Source: Tetranychus cinnabarinus | Taxonomy: Eukaryota > Arthropoda > Arachnida > Trombidiformes > Tetranychidae | NCBI GenBank assembly: GCA_022266195.1 | Contig: WHVY01000004.1 | Span: 6,589,501 to 6,653,500, forward strand | Reading direction: 5' to 3' | Length of the DNA: 64,000 bases | Shown: one piece after another, positions 51,190-61,578 of the stretch | Numbering within the stretch: position 1 is the stretch's first letter | Layout of the letters: each line of letters begins with the position of its first letter | Program-made: the position numbers and the translations under genes | The notes under the pieces: model-generated | Told to the model about the DNA's origin: nothing | Seen by the model: the letters and a program-made list of their open reading frames with translations, nothing else | Databases searched by the model: none

Positions 51190-52988
51190 TCTATTCCAGA
51201 GGCTGCAAGTACTTGTTTAATTTGAAGATCAATAAGAAATTGTTTCCTTTTCATATTCTTCATCTTTTGGATCAAAACAGACTTTTCCAATTCCATTTTC
51301 TCAATAAATACATTTTTTTCCTCTATCGAAGCATATTTCCTTTTTTTGTTTTGTTCCATCACTGGCTGTTTAGTTGACGCTAGCGTAATTTGTGATGATT
51401 CATTTTCGTCATCTAGAGTAAGAACCTCTGATTGAGAAAAAAACTTGGCATCTGAATCGAATTGGTTGTCATATGGCTTTATGGTATCTCCAATCACATT
51501 AATAACTTTACTGTTGATTGAACCGATTTCACTTTCCTTTTGACCACCACCAGTTTTTATAGTTTCTTTTTGTTTTCCGCTTGAGCATTTTTAGCACGAG
51601 TTACCATGTTTTTAAAACAAATCTTCAACTGGTCACCATTGAAATTTGTTGCATTTCCGCTAGCGGAATTAAAACTTTCAGCAATTTCACACCAGAAGTT
51701 TTTCTTGGCAATAGAAGTATCTTTGTCGTTGTTTCGATTCGTTGTTAACTCTTTTTTAGGATGATCTTCAATGAGAGAAACAAGAAGTTCCTTTTCTTTA
51801 TCTGTAAAATTCTTACCACGAACCTTAGCCATATTTAAAGAGCACAAAAAAATGCAAAATAACAAAAGAAGAATGGAAAACAAAACTCTTTAATCAGTAA
51901 CCACCGAAACCAGCAGGCAAATAATTAACAATATTTGATGGTTCCTCAAGTCGAGAAAAAGGCCGGGCAAGATAATGATTTGTCCAATCAGACAATTCAT
52001 TATTTGACATTCGAGCCAGGTTCCTGTAATCAGCAACAGTAATTTGACCCTCAACCCTAAAATGTAGTTGATTAACATCAGCCCTACATAAAGGGCAGAG
52101 TTTCAAATTACTGTTGCTGAGTCCAAAGAACCAACTGAGGGAACAATCAATACAAAAAAAGTGGTTGCAGGGGAAACAATAGCATCTTTCCGATGCGACA
52201 TTTAAACAAATTGAACAGTCCATCTCCGCTAGCGAACCATCAAAAGAAATATCAACGATGACATCAACACCATTGCCGATGTCAAGTGAATATGGAGTCA
52301 CATTGGAATCATTTGGCATGATTTCCCGCTCATTATAATAAAAAGAAACTTGACTCCTTTGAATCCGGAATGGTTTCTGTAAAAACAAAACAAAACAAAA
52401 CAATGGTTAATTTTCGATAAAACTACGCCAGCGAAAAAAACTTACCAATACTTTAATGATGTGCTCAGCCAGTAGTGGAAAAGGGGTTCTGATGTGGCAT
52501 AAAACATCCGAGTACCAGTAAGGTTTTGGAGCCTGGTAAATATGCGCCAAGTAATCCTTGAAATAAAGAGAAAAAAATATTAAAAAATTGGTAATTTTCA
52601 TTGTAATATGACTTACCATCATTTTAGGGCTAGGTCTGAATGTAAATTCAACAATGTTTCCAGCATCCATGTCTGTTCTAAAGACATGGTGGGTTCCAAA
52701 TTTACAATTAACCCGGAAACACTTTGATTGATTTTGATCTTGGCAAACATTCGGGTCTCTTTTTGCCAATATTTTTTGGGTGCTGAAAATGATAAATAAA
52801 AAATCAGTATAGAAACTTACGCTAGCGGAATTAAAACTTACTTGCACCATTCATTTGCTAATTCCGTTGGTAATCTACCAGTCCGTTTGTAATGAGATTC
52901 AATTTGTCTATCTACATGGAGATATTTACAGCCAAGTCCATAACAGTAACCACGATTTACAAAGTTGCGACAAAAGGTTACGCTAGCG
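50483..52988. repeat. Dispersed CGCTAGCG palindrome array inside the transposon
   Basis: Eight exact copies start at 50483, 50846, 51159, 51378, 51658, 52227, 52820 and 52981, with a one-mismatch copy (CGCCAGCG) at 52426. Flanks add a mostly symmetric context: A or C before, G, T or A after, often T outside on the left and A on the right. Three pairs share longer context: 51658/52820 share about 20 bp on the minus strand, 52426/52981 share about 18 bp, and 50846/52227 share about 14 bp in opposite orientation. They fall in exons of all three genes and in introns. None lies in the terminal parts 49701-50482 or 52989-53415. I saw no exact copy elsewhere in the window. Confidence 0.9.
51141..51832 (-). 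pseudogene. Harbinger Myb/SANT-like DNA-binding protein, apparently frameshifted
   Basis: The usual second gene of PIF/Harbinger elements, needed for nuclear import and DNA binding of the transposase. The N-terminal part (start ATG at 51832, MAKVRGKNFTDKEKELL) is a Myb/SANT-like trihelix domain with FWCEIAESFN and LKICFKNMVTRAK. It stops at 51557 after 91 residues. The continuation lies in another frame from about 51592 to 51141: a linker, then a Lys/Glu-rich coiled coil (IEKMELEKSVLIQKM) typical of the C-terminus of such proteins. One indel in the A-rich stretch near 51560-51575 would join them. It could be a sequencing error, true decay, or two peptides. It starts 61 bp after the stop of the CCCH-RING gene on the same strand and overlaps the transposase 3' end tail to tail. 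Confidence 0.75.
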
Positions 52989-53078
52989 AAAAAAACAGAA
53001 ATATAAATCATTATTTGTTATAACAATATGTAATTTAAGACAAATTATTACTTACCCATTAATTTGAGTTGTTGACAT
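51894..53078 (-). CDS. Third Harbinger gene: CCCH-like zinc fingers plus RING finger (putative E3 ligase)
   Basis: Spliced by eye from five exons: 53078-53056, 52982-52842, 52782-52617, 52556-52446, 52376-51894, giving 307 residues in one frame. The N-terminus carries a CCCH zinc finger (C12-x8-C21-x4-C26-x3-H30, CRNFVNRGYC then CYGLGCKYLH). A looser CCCH-like motif follows at C68, C76, C81, H86. Residues about 156-190 (SFYYNEREIMPNDS and SLDIGNGVDVIVDI) resemble the ubiquitin-like SLD fold, weakly. A full C3HC4 RING lies at 201-244: C201-x2-C204, C217-x-H219, C222-x2-C225, C241-x2-C244. CCCH plus RING recalls Makorin E3 ligases, but I cannot assign orthology. All splice sites are GT-AG with GTAAGT-type donors. 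The first acceptor lies inside a CGCTAGCG palindrome. No RNA evidence is available, so exon 1 is the least certain part. Confidence 0.75.
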
Positions 53079-53394
53079 GTTGATAGTAACTAATAATATC
53101 AAAAATTTAATGAAAATGTTCACAAAAACACCTTAAAAAGGATAAAGATGATGAATTTTGGTGAATTTGGGTGAAAAAAATGTAAACAAAAGGTTCAAAA
53201 TGTAAACAAATGCCTTAGTAGGGGCTATCTATTAATTTAATTTTGCTAATATTAGCATCAAAAAAGGTGAGATCAATTTAGTTTGATCTGAAATCAGTTG
53301 ATCTAAGCTTTGGATAAGCTAAGTTGGTGAAACAAAATTTTTATTTAAAGTCAAAATCAGTTGATCTGAAGCTCAAAGTGATTTCAGGTTTAAT
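53079..53394. other. Right subterminal region of the element
   Basis: Non-coding, AT-rich, with repeated GATC words and one extra inverted TTCACCAA copy at 53324-53331. It should hold the promoter of the minus-strand genes. Confidence 0.6.
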
Positions 53395-53415
53395 CTCGGT
53401 TGGTGAATACGAGCC
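53395..53415 (-). repeat. Right terminal inverted repeat of the Harbinger element
   Basis: The 21-bp end, read inward on the minus strand, matches the left end at 19 of 21 positions. It is followed by the TAA duplication at 53416-53418. Confidence 0.95.
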
Positions 53416-53459
53416 TAAAATTCAGAAAAATATAAACAAGAGATTTGACAAAAAGTTAT

Positions 53460-53573
53460 TGTCAGCGGTGGGGTTCGAACCCACGCACACATACGTGTAC
53501 CAGATCGCTCAATCCTCTTACAGAGGCAAGATTATCTTGAGTCTGGCGCCTTAGACCGCTCGGCCACACTGAC
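53460..53573 (-). tRNA. trnL-CAA: tRNA-Leu(CAA) with an intron
   Basis: A minus-strand gene of 114 nt. The acceptor stem pairs GTCAGTG with CGCTGAC (one G-T pair), the D-arm is GCCGAGCGGTCTAAGGC, the anticodon stem pairs CCAGA with TCTGG, and the anticodon is CAA. A long variable arm typical of Leu follows, then T-arm GTGGGTTCGAACCCCAC and discriminator A. About 30 nt at 53506-53535 after the base 3' of the anticodon form the intron, as is common for this isoacceptor in eukaryotes. A T5 run follows downstream. It lies 42 bp from the transposon target site. Confidence 0.97.
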
Positions 53574-55637
53574 TTCATGTATGTTAGTCAATATAATCAT
53601 AAATTCATAATTTAGTTAATTTTTTGATTTTGTGATATTATTATAAAGTTATATATTAAGTTCATGAGGCTCTCTGAGCATAATTCACAGAGTTTAATGT
53701 TTAGTCTTGTTTAAACTGAAAACATACAATTCAATGTAATTCAATAAAGATACTCAAGTGAACGGAAAATCAGAGAATCGCCAGTTTCGGTTGAGAAAAA
53801 ATTAGAAAGTCGATCTCTGTTTTGACAATCATTTAAGTAAAAACTAAATCAGTTTACTAGACTAAATGACTTGCTAATCCAGTCCATTAGCAAAGCTTGT
53901 AAAGCAAAACGTGGAGCCAGGATGAGAACCTTAAATCTTAAGCCTTAAGAACATAAGTTGAGGTCGTTTTTGCTCGTTAGTTCGCCTTAATTCATGGGTC
54001 AAAGATGAAGATTAACAAATTTTGTTTGCTCTTAATACTTTTCAAGGATTGACTGAATGATCCAGGATAAACTACAAAGTGAAACAAAATACTAGGAACA
54101 TGAAATTGGCAATTAAATCAGAATATCTCTGTTAACTTTAAGATAATATTTGATTTTTTTTTGGATTTGAACATGAGTTAACATGATTAGTTAAATTATT
54201 AACAGCAATAATAATACTTAATTTTCCTCTGATATTGTGAATAATTGAAATTGTTATTTCTTTTTCTTATATTATTTTGAGATTCACTTCAATTGATTCC
54301 ACCAGCATTCATTGCTCATTAGATGGCGTTGTTAAGGTTTATATTTACAAGGAATTGTAAGAAATTATTTTTGAATATCTTTGAAGGAATCAATTTTAAG
54401 ATGATAATAACATAATTAAGAGTGTAATTTTGTGAAAAACTCATCTAGAATTGTCAATTACAACTCAATAATTGAGAGGAATTAAAAAGAATTGAAAATC
54501 AATTGGAAACTTGGAGTGTGAATGTTTCAGCATTGAAATTATTTCAGTCGACTTTTTAATTGTTAATATTATAGCTCAAAAAGCATTTATTTAATTGTTT
54601 AATCAATTAGAAGATAAATTTTTCAAAATATTTTGGGCTCAAAATAACTGTGAAATAACCGGTGAAAATAGTTGAGGTAAAGTTAAGATTAAGATCAACT
54701 AGCGATTAAAGTGTTGACAATTTGATTGATTTTATTGAGTTAAGTTTACATTTAGAGTCTGCTCTAACCATTGATTATCATCATTGATAATGGATGAAAC
54801 ATTCATCTTGCTTTTTTATTCATGGAAATAAAGATTTTTCACTTTTCTAACTCATATTTCAATTGTCATCTCTTTCTTATTTCCAGGTTGATTCTTTCTC
54901 CCTGTTGATCGGTTAAACATTCATTCCCAGTAGAGATGATCAGCTTGATGATTGTCAATCTGTTTATCTTCACTGACTTTATTTTGATTGTATTGAAAGA
55001 GTAAAGGTAAGGTTAAACTGTAAATACCATGGTAACACAATAAACGGTACGAATTAATAATCATCATTTACAATAATATAAATAAGGTTAAGAATATAAT
55101 TGTATATAAGAAATTACTTTTTACCCAGTTTCAGTTTTACCATTGTATTAAAAAGGTCTCTCGGTTGAAAAGTGAAAAATGTATCTTCTCTCTTCTCACT
55201 AGTTTGTTTCATGTTTTCACTTTTGTCCAACTGCAACTATTAATATTTCATTTAATGAATCTCATTTTATAATTAATATCAAACTGATATTATCCTGGTG
55301 TTTCAATTAATAATGTGTATATATATTTATTTAAACTGTAGAAAGTTCAAATTGAATGGAAACATGGTTTAGTTAACAACAGCTTCTAACAACAAAATGA
55401 CCCTTTGAAAAATCTCTCTCTCTCTCTCACCGTAACTCTATCCTTTACTGTTTTGTTCAACTTTTGTGACTAAATCATCAAGAATGGGATTTATTTATTA
55501 CTATCCCTTCACCAGTTAAATAGTTGAGCTTTAAAGTTAATTTGTGTCCATTTTAATTTACATTATAGCTTGATAATTGCGAGATATTAAGCTATTTTGC
55601 TCTAACTGTTGTTTTGTCTTAACCCATTCTTTGTGTA
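53574..55637. other. Intergenic between tRNA-Leu and the Nop9-like gene
   Basis: AT-rich, no convincing exon. A short CT run lies near 55413-55428. The last few hundred bases should hold the 5' UTR and promoter of the Nop9-like gene; no distinctive motif was seen. Confidence 0.6.
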
Positions 55638-58600
55638 ATGGAAGGTGTAACACCAAACTCACCTAGGACTCCGAGTCCTTTAGAGACTATTAAACGAATT
55701 GATTTTGATGTTGATTATTTTAACCGAATGTCAAGACGGATTCAAGATGGCTTTAAAGATGACATTGACAGGGGTAAGTGTTGATTTGATTATATTCATT
55801 AGCAAGTCAATTTGATGGTCTACTTACTTTTCTTGGTGCAACTTTAGATGGAAAATATTACAATTCTTACATTTATATTTACTATGCTAAATGTTATACT
55901 GTATAAAATCAATATTATTGTGGCAAATTGGTAAACAATCTTGTTATTTAAGACTTCACTTAAGTATTGTTTAACTTATTAGATGATACGATTTGCATTG
56001 CCTGTATAATTACCTATTTGTTGAACCAAAAGATATCAGAGTTGAAAACGCAAGAGAAAGAGAGAGAAAGAAATGCATTGTTTGTTTCTATCGTTTGCTC
56101 GTATGTGTTTTTGGATTAACTTGTTCCATGTGTTTTTATTGTATCAATTCATGTAGACCTAGGTCTTTTTAAGCATTTTGTTACTTATTTATGACAGACT
56201 CAGGTCTTACTAGTTCAATTTCACGATTAAATAAGAATTGACATCGTAAATGGTTTCTAGGTTTATTCCATCTTCTGATGTGTTTTGTATTTCCCTTCAC
56301 CAACTCTTGCTAATTTTCATGCTTTATCCCTTTTATTTGGTCACTTATTTACTCATCATCATTGTATTTATGAATTTGTTAAATAGTGGTATTTGTTGAA
56401 AGTATTATGAAAACAGTTAAAGGTAAAGAATTGGATTTGTCTGGTTTCAAACATCCTTCAACTTGTATACAATGGGTTATTGAAAACTCTACTAACCTGG
56501 TAGTCATCAAGTCTTTGGCTTTAGCTTTCTATCCCAAAGGATTGGATACCGAAATCTTGTCTAACCAACACACTAGTCGAGTGATTCAGCTTTTATTGGA
56601 AGCTTCACTAAAGATTCTCTCAAATGAGTATACTTTTGGTGGCCATAGACCAGAAACACCGACTCGCCATGGTAAATGGACGGAACAATTTATATGTGCT
56701 TTCTCTCAGTTTGTTATCATTAACATGGACACCATTTTATCGGATGGCAATGGGACACATGTTATGGTAACTGTAATTGAAGCCTTGGGAGGTGTTCGCA
56801 TTGGTCGACATTGGTCTAGAAAGACAATTGGCTTTGCTCTTAAATCGTCCATTATCACTGAACTTGAAAAGGACAATGTAATCAAAGAAATACCTCCTTC
56901 TTTTACTCGATTGATGATAAAAATTGCCAAAAAATTGATAATCCGTCGTCCAGATCGTGATTTAAAAGAGATTATTCTTGGTCGAGGTACAGCTTTGATT
57001 CAAAATTTACTCTTTATCCTCATGGTTAGACTACCCGAGGTTTGTGAGATTACGGTTAAACGTTTGGTTTACATAATTTTTTCCTCCGAGGAAAACAAAT
57101 TTGCCATTACCACCAATTCAGCCTCAGCATATCTTGTGGAAGCCATTATGCTTGTTTGCTCACAACGTCGTCTAACACAATTATGGCATAGATACCTTAA
57201 AGGTAAACTAATGGAAATGTGGAAAGACGATATTGCCAATTTTGTTGTTCAACGGTTAATTGACGCTGTTCAAGATATAGACTTGGTAAATAACTTTCTC
57301 TTTAATATTCTTATACCTTTCCATAACTTACATTAGAATCCATTCTGTTGATGTATCAAAAATGCATTTCTAATCATTAGAGGAACCCTTTTTTCTGTTC
57401 TTAATCACACAACTTTTCTTTATAAACTATTAGATCTCTTGTGCACGTAATATTTATTTATAAACTTTTTAATCACTATCACTTTTTTATATGTTATCCT
57501 TGTGTCTTTAAGTAAATCGTTTATTGTGGCTTGAATTATTGACTTGAAAAAAATGGGTTAACAATTTCTGCTCAATACACGTTCATTTCTTTTGTTTTTT
57601 TTTGCACTGATGTACATTATTTTATTTTTACTTCATTTTATGTTAATGCACAGTTTAAATATATTTGTGATGAAGTATTTCCTGAACTTGGAAACGTATT
57701 CGCATATAATCGAGCTGGAATTGGAGTTTGCCTTGCCAAAGCGTGTTTACGATTCAAATCAATGCAAGAACCATTTGTTAATGTAAGATATTTCATCAGG
57801 ATTTCAACCTTATAGTAAGGTATAATCAATGATAACATCATCTTGTTATTAATGATTTACCTGACATATTAGCAATATTTTGGTGAGAATAAACATTAAT
57901 AACATTCATAATGATATACAGAGGCAAAAAATCTAGAGTAACCTCTTGATATGATTTTAAAGCATGTTTATTCATCGCTCAAAATGACTAAAGTTGAATA
58001 ATCAAAGCATTGTATTGAAATAATTTTATCTAATTCAATTATTATTGTCTTCTATTGTAATATTCACATTTTATTTCAAGGCTCTGATAACAGCATTCAA
58101 TTGTGAGACCCGTCAAATTCACTTGGTACCTGCAATGCTTTTCGGTGAATTGAAACATCGCCGTTCTCTCTGGCTCCATGGATCTTTAATGCTTCAATAT
58201 ATATTTCGTTTTGAAGATCCCTGCAGAGTATCCAGAAGTCTTATATCATTGGAACCTCATCGTTTGGTTGAAATATGCTCTGATAAAAGTGGAAGTCATG
58301 TAATTGACTGTTTTCTTAAATCAGATAATGTTCCAGAAAAATTTAAAGCCCAATTCAAAGAAAAAATGAGATCCTGTTCAATCAACTCTGTTACCGATGA
58401 AGACAAGGAAGAAGATTCTTACAACAATCGGAAAACAAAAGGAAACCGTGTACATAAACAAAGACCAAGAACCGGGCGAAGAGCACCTTTACCTTATGAA
58501 CGAAGGGTAAGACTGGAAATCATTATCGGGATTTGGATAGTGAAAGAATCCTTTACATTTCAATGGAAATAGAAAGTTGAAGAAACCTAGAAAAACCAAA

Positions 58601-58838
58601 ATTACTATGATTATCTAATACTTTTTATTTTCCCTTTTAATTTGCTCAACAGGATAGAAGCCCAATCACCCACAAAGGAAGGGATATCATTTTCCACCGT
58701 CGATGCAACACCGCTGATAGAGATGGATATCAGGCTTCATACTCAGCTAGACGAACAACTATTTACCGAATTGGTGAAAAGAGAAGTTTAAGTCGATCAC
58801 CTTCTATACCAAGAGCCAGAATTATACGAATAAACTGA
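55638..58838 (+). CDS. NOP9: Nop9-like PUF-repeat nucleolar RNA-binding protein, short C-terminus
   Basis: Nop9 binds pre-rRNA and is needed for small-subunit assembly. Five exons: 55638-55773, 56387-57285, 57654-57782, 58081-58506, 58653-58838, giving 591 residues in one frame. After an N-terminal segment (YFNRMSRRIQDGF) come degenerate helical PUF-like repeats: FGGHRPE region, ILSDGNGTHVMVTVIEALGG, ILGRGTALIQNLL, NFVVQRLIDAVQDIDL, AYNRAGIGVCLAKAC, LMLQYIFRF and ICSDKSGSHVIDCFL. The insert after the third or so repeat and the repeat spacing fit Nop9 better than Pumilio. From about residue 485 the last repeats seen in other Nop9 proteins (a second GS-type repeat and the GHH-type one) are absent. 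They are replaced by a basic low-complexity tail (NRKTKGNRVHKQRPRTGRR) ending in an Arg/Ser-rich stretch. Alternative downstream exons cannot be excluded. Confidence 0.75.
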
Positions 58839-61578
58839 TTCTCTGTGAAGCTCCGAATTATTCTGTTACTCCAAAATTTCTTCAATGTTTCTGTAGTTTA
58901 GCTGTTATCACGTTTGCTTCCCATGCAAAAGGAATTCCAATTCGAACTCGAGCCAATCACTCTTCGATTCTCCGCTCATTTTCAACAATTAATCTGATTT
59001 TTTCTCCCAAAACGCTGAAATTGATTTGCAACCATTATTATTTATTTGGATTGTCAATTGTCAGTTCAATTTATTCCTTATTTCTCTCACCTTTTCTCAC
59101 CCAATTTTTTTCTAATGAAATGAAATTTCTGTTGAGCAAAAATTACCTTTCTTATTATACAATTGTTCACCCTGAACCTTTCGATTTCTATTGATATTAA
59201 TTTAAGCAAAACGAGTTCATCATTTAAATTTCATCTTTGAATATCCATTAACTTTTTGTTTTGTTTATCATCTCCGTTTGTTGAATATTCATCTTCATAC
59301 AATTGATTATAATTGTTGTTATTCTTCTGGATTCAAATAAAGTGCTATTTACTTACAAGGGAAGGTTAATAGAAAGTAAGGGCAACAAAAAGATTGATAA
59401 TTGAATCGATTTTGTCATTAAGTAATGAATCTTGGTGGGGAATTTATCGATGATGATCAAAATGTTGATCAACAAACAAAATATAAATGCTATGAATTGG
59501 AAAAGGCTAAAAAGATTGCTCAAAGAAAATAGGAAATTTAGGTGAAAATAAACTCTATCATGAAGTGATGAAAAATCAATAGGCATTCACTATTAGAAAC
59601 TTTGGCTTTTTTGTCTTTATATGCTTTTTTTGATAGCAAAGATGACAGATCAATTGATACAGACAAAAAAAGGTTGAAAAAATACAAGATTGAATGATTC
59701 TAAATAATATTGATAACAATAAAAATGATCGTTAGCTGTTAAATGAATATAATAAATGAATAAAATGATATTAAATGTTAATAATTGATGATTTAATTTC
59801 CAAAGATTATTATATTTCTTCACTTTCAATATTCATTTCACAGTTTCTCATATCTTTTTATAAATTCACTTTTTTACGATATTTCCCTTGCAATACTTGA
59901 TTCTCATTGATTAATTTTGATTTTATTACATTAATGAATACTTAAATTAATTAAATATTTATCTCATGGAAATGGATGATTAATTAATTGATTGTTAGCA
60001 TTGTTAAAACGAATGAGCGAATCAATGAATGAGAAAAGATTTGATGAGCTTTTTTCTTGCTCCATTCAGTAAAGTTAATGATGAATTGGTTTAAATTCAA
60101 TCTTGAAAGCACAATTTACTAATTATATTCATATTTATATTATCAATAACAATCAATAAAGAAAAGGAAAAGGCAATTTATGTTTAGTTCAGTGAATGTT
60201 AACCTCAGTTTGAAATAGACTCAGATTTTAAAGTCAACTAATTTTTATCAATCATGTTCAACTGTTGAATCAATGTAAATGTTATGCTGTGTTACATCAG
60301 ATGATTTACTCAACTGATTAAATGTAATCATTGTTTGAGTTCAACGGCTTGTTAACCAGATTCATCTGTTTATTGCACCTTTTGTTTACTGATTGAGTGT
60401 CTACAATTAATCAAACACAGTGATTCAAATTGTTGTCAATTCAGGTGATTTGTTCAATTTTGAGGTTAGAAGGTTAACATTGATTTTCAATTTTTTATAC
60501 AATTTTTTTGCTTTCGCTTTTAACTGTTGATTATTTTGAAACAATCAATAGTCTAACTAAATCTTACATTATGATTGGTTAATTTATTATCTGACACTCC
60601 ATTTTGTATTCATTTTGCAACCAATTTACCAACAAATTAAAACATTAAATGCTTTTTTTCTGATTCTCAAGAGAGAAGTGATTACAATTAATGTTTAATC
60701 TTTTTCAGAGTAACCAATTACAGTGATTTAAAGAGATCATCTTTGAATTGAAATGTAATCTTTACTCAACACTGATTTGAAAACAGAATGAGATGATTTT
60801 ATATGATTAAAGGCAATTAGTTTAAAGATATTCAAGTTACTCTTTGAACAACTGCATTAAAGATTGACAGGAGTTAATCAATAACAGTTAACAAATCGCG
60901 AATAAAGAAATAAAGGAACAATGTATCAATTTCAATGTGCAGCTTTTAATTACCAAAAATTTATTTTCTTATAATTCAACTTGAGTTTATCCCTCTTAGA
61001 TTAAGTTTTATCTTTGTAATTGTTTTTTACTATTTAAATCAATTTGTGCTATTATAATTTAAATCATTTTTTCTTTGTTAAGATGCACAAGTCCTTTTGG
61101 TTAAGTCTGAGTTTTTTTGCGATAATTAATCATTTACAATTTGAAAATTTGTTTTGTTCTGTATTAACTCAAATTTTTGTTTTAAACTCAGTGCTCTCAA
61201 TTGATTTAAGAGGGATTTCAATTGGGAAAAATGACAATTGTTTCTTTTTCACATACATACTTATATATACTTGTCACTTTGTTAATTTTTGCAAACTCGA
61301 TCTATTTTCATTTTCAAAATTTTTATGGAGAGCACAAATAATGTGTAGTTTGCTTTAATAGCTGGATTTTTAAATCATTTGCTTTTCATTCCTGATATAC
61401 TTGTCTTTAATTTCTTTGAATTTCGTGGTTTATGTTTAAATGTTGCTGCTGTTGATTAAATTTGTAAGAAGTCCTTAAGGGGCGAAAACATGCGAATCCA
61501 AATTCTTTCTCCTGTGATTTTATCAGTTCATTTCGTTTAAAGGTTGTCTGAACATAAACACATCAATGTAACCAAATT
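58839..61578. other. Intergenic between the convergent Nop9-like gene and LSM14
   Basis: About 2.7 kb, AT-rich. The first 500 bp are probably 3' UTR of the Nop9-like gene, with a candidate AATAAA at 59336-59341. The 104-residue open frame at 61044-61358 is F/L/S-rich with no domain and is probably chance. Nothing else was recognised. Confidence 0.55.
59336..59341 (+). terminator. Candidate poly(A) signal of the Nop9-like gene
   Basis: AATAAA about 500 bp after the stop codon. In this AT-rich background the hexamer is common, so the assignment is tentative. Confidence 0.35.

Larger units (their letters stand above)
49701..53415. mobile_element. PIF/Harbinger DNA transposon, complete, 3715 bp
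   Basis: The ends are inverted repeats beginning GGGCCGTATTCACCAACC on the left and, read inward, GGCTCGTATTCACCAACC on the right. They match at 19 of 21 positions, then more loosely. A direct TAA flanks both ends (49698-49700 and 53416-53418), the TWA-type target duplication of Harbinger elements. Inside are a DDE transposase (+) with intact catalytic triad, a Myb/SANT-like gene (-) that seems frameshifted, and a third gene (-) with CCCH-like and RING motifs. The internal region holds nine CGCTAGCG-type palindromes. The subterminal regions hold extra copies of the TIR core TTCACCAA. Intact TSD, TIRs and transposase suggest recent activity. Confidence 0.95.

Noticed and set aside
53324..53554. 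76-residue open frame over the right end of the transposon and the tRNA-Leu
   Set aside because: It is a translation of tRNA sequence (the GFEPTHT-type artefact) and spans the element boundary.
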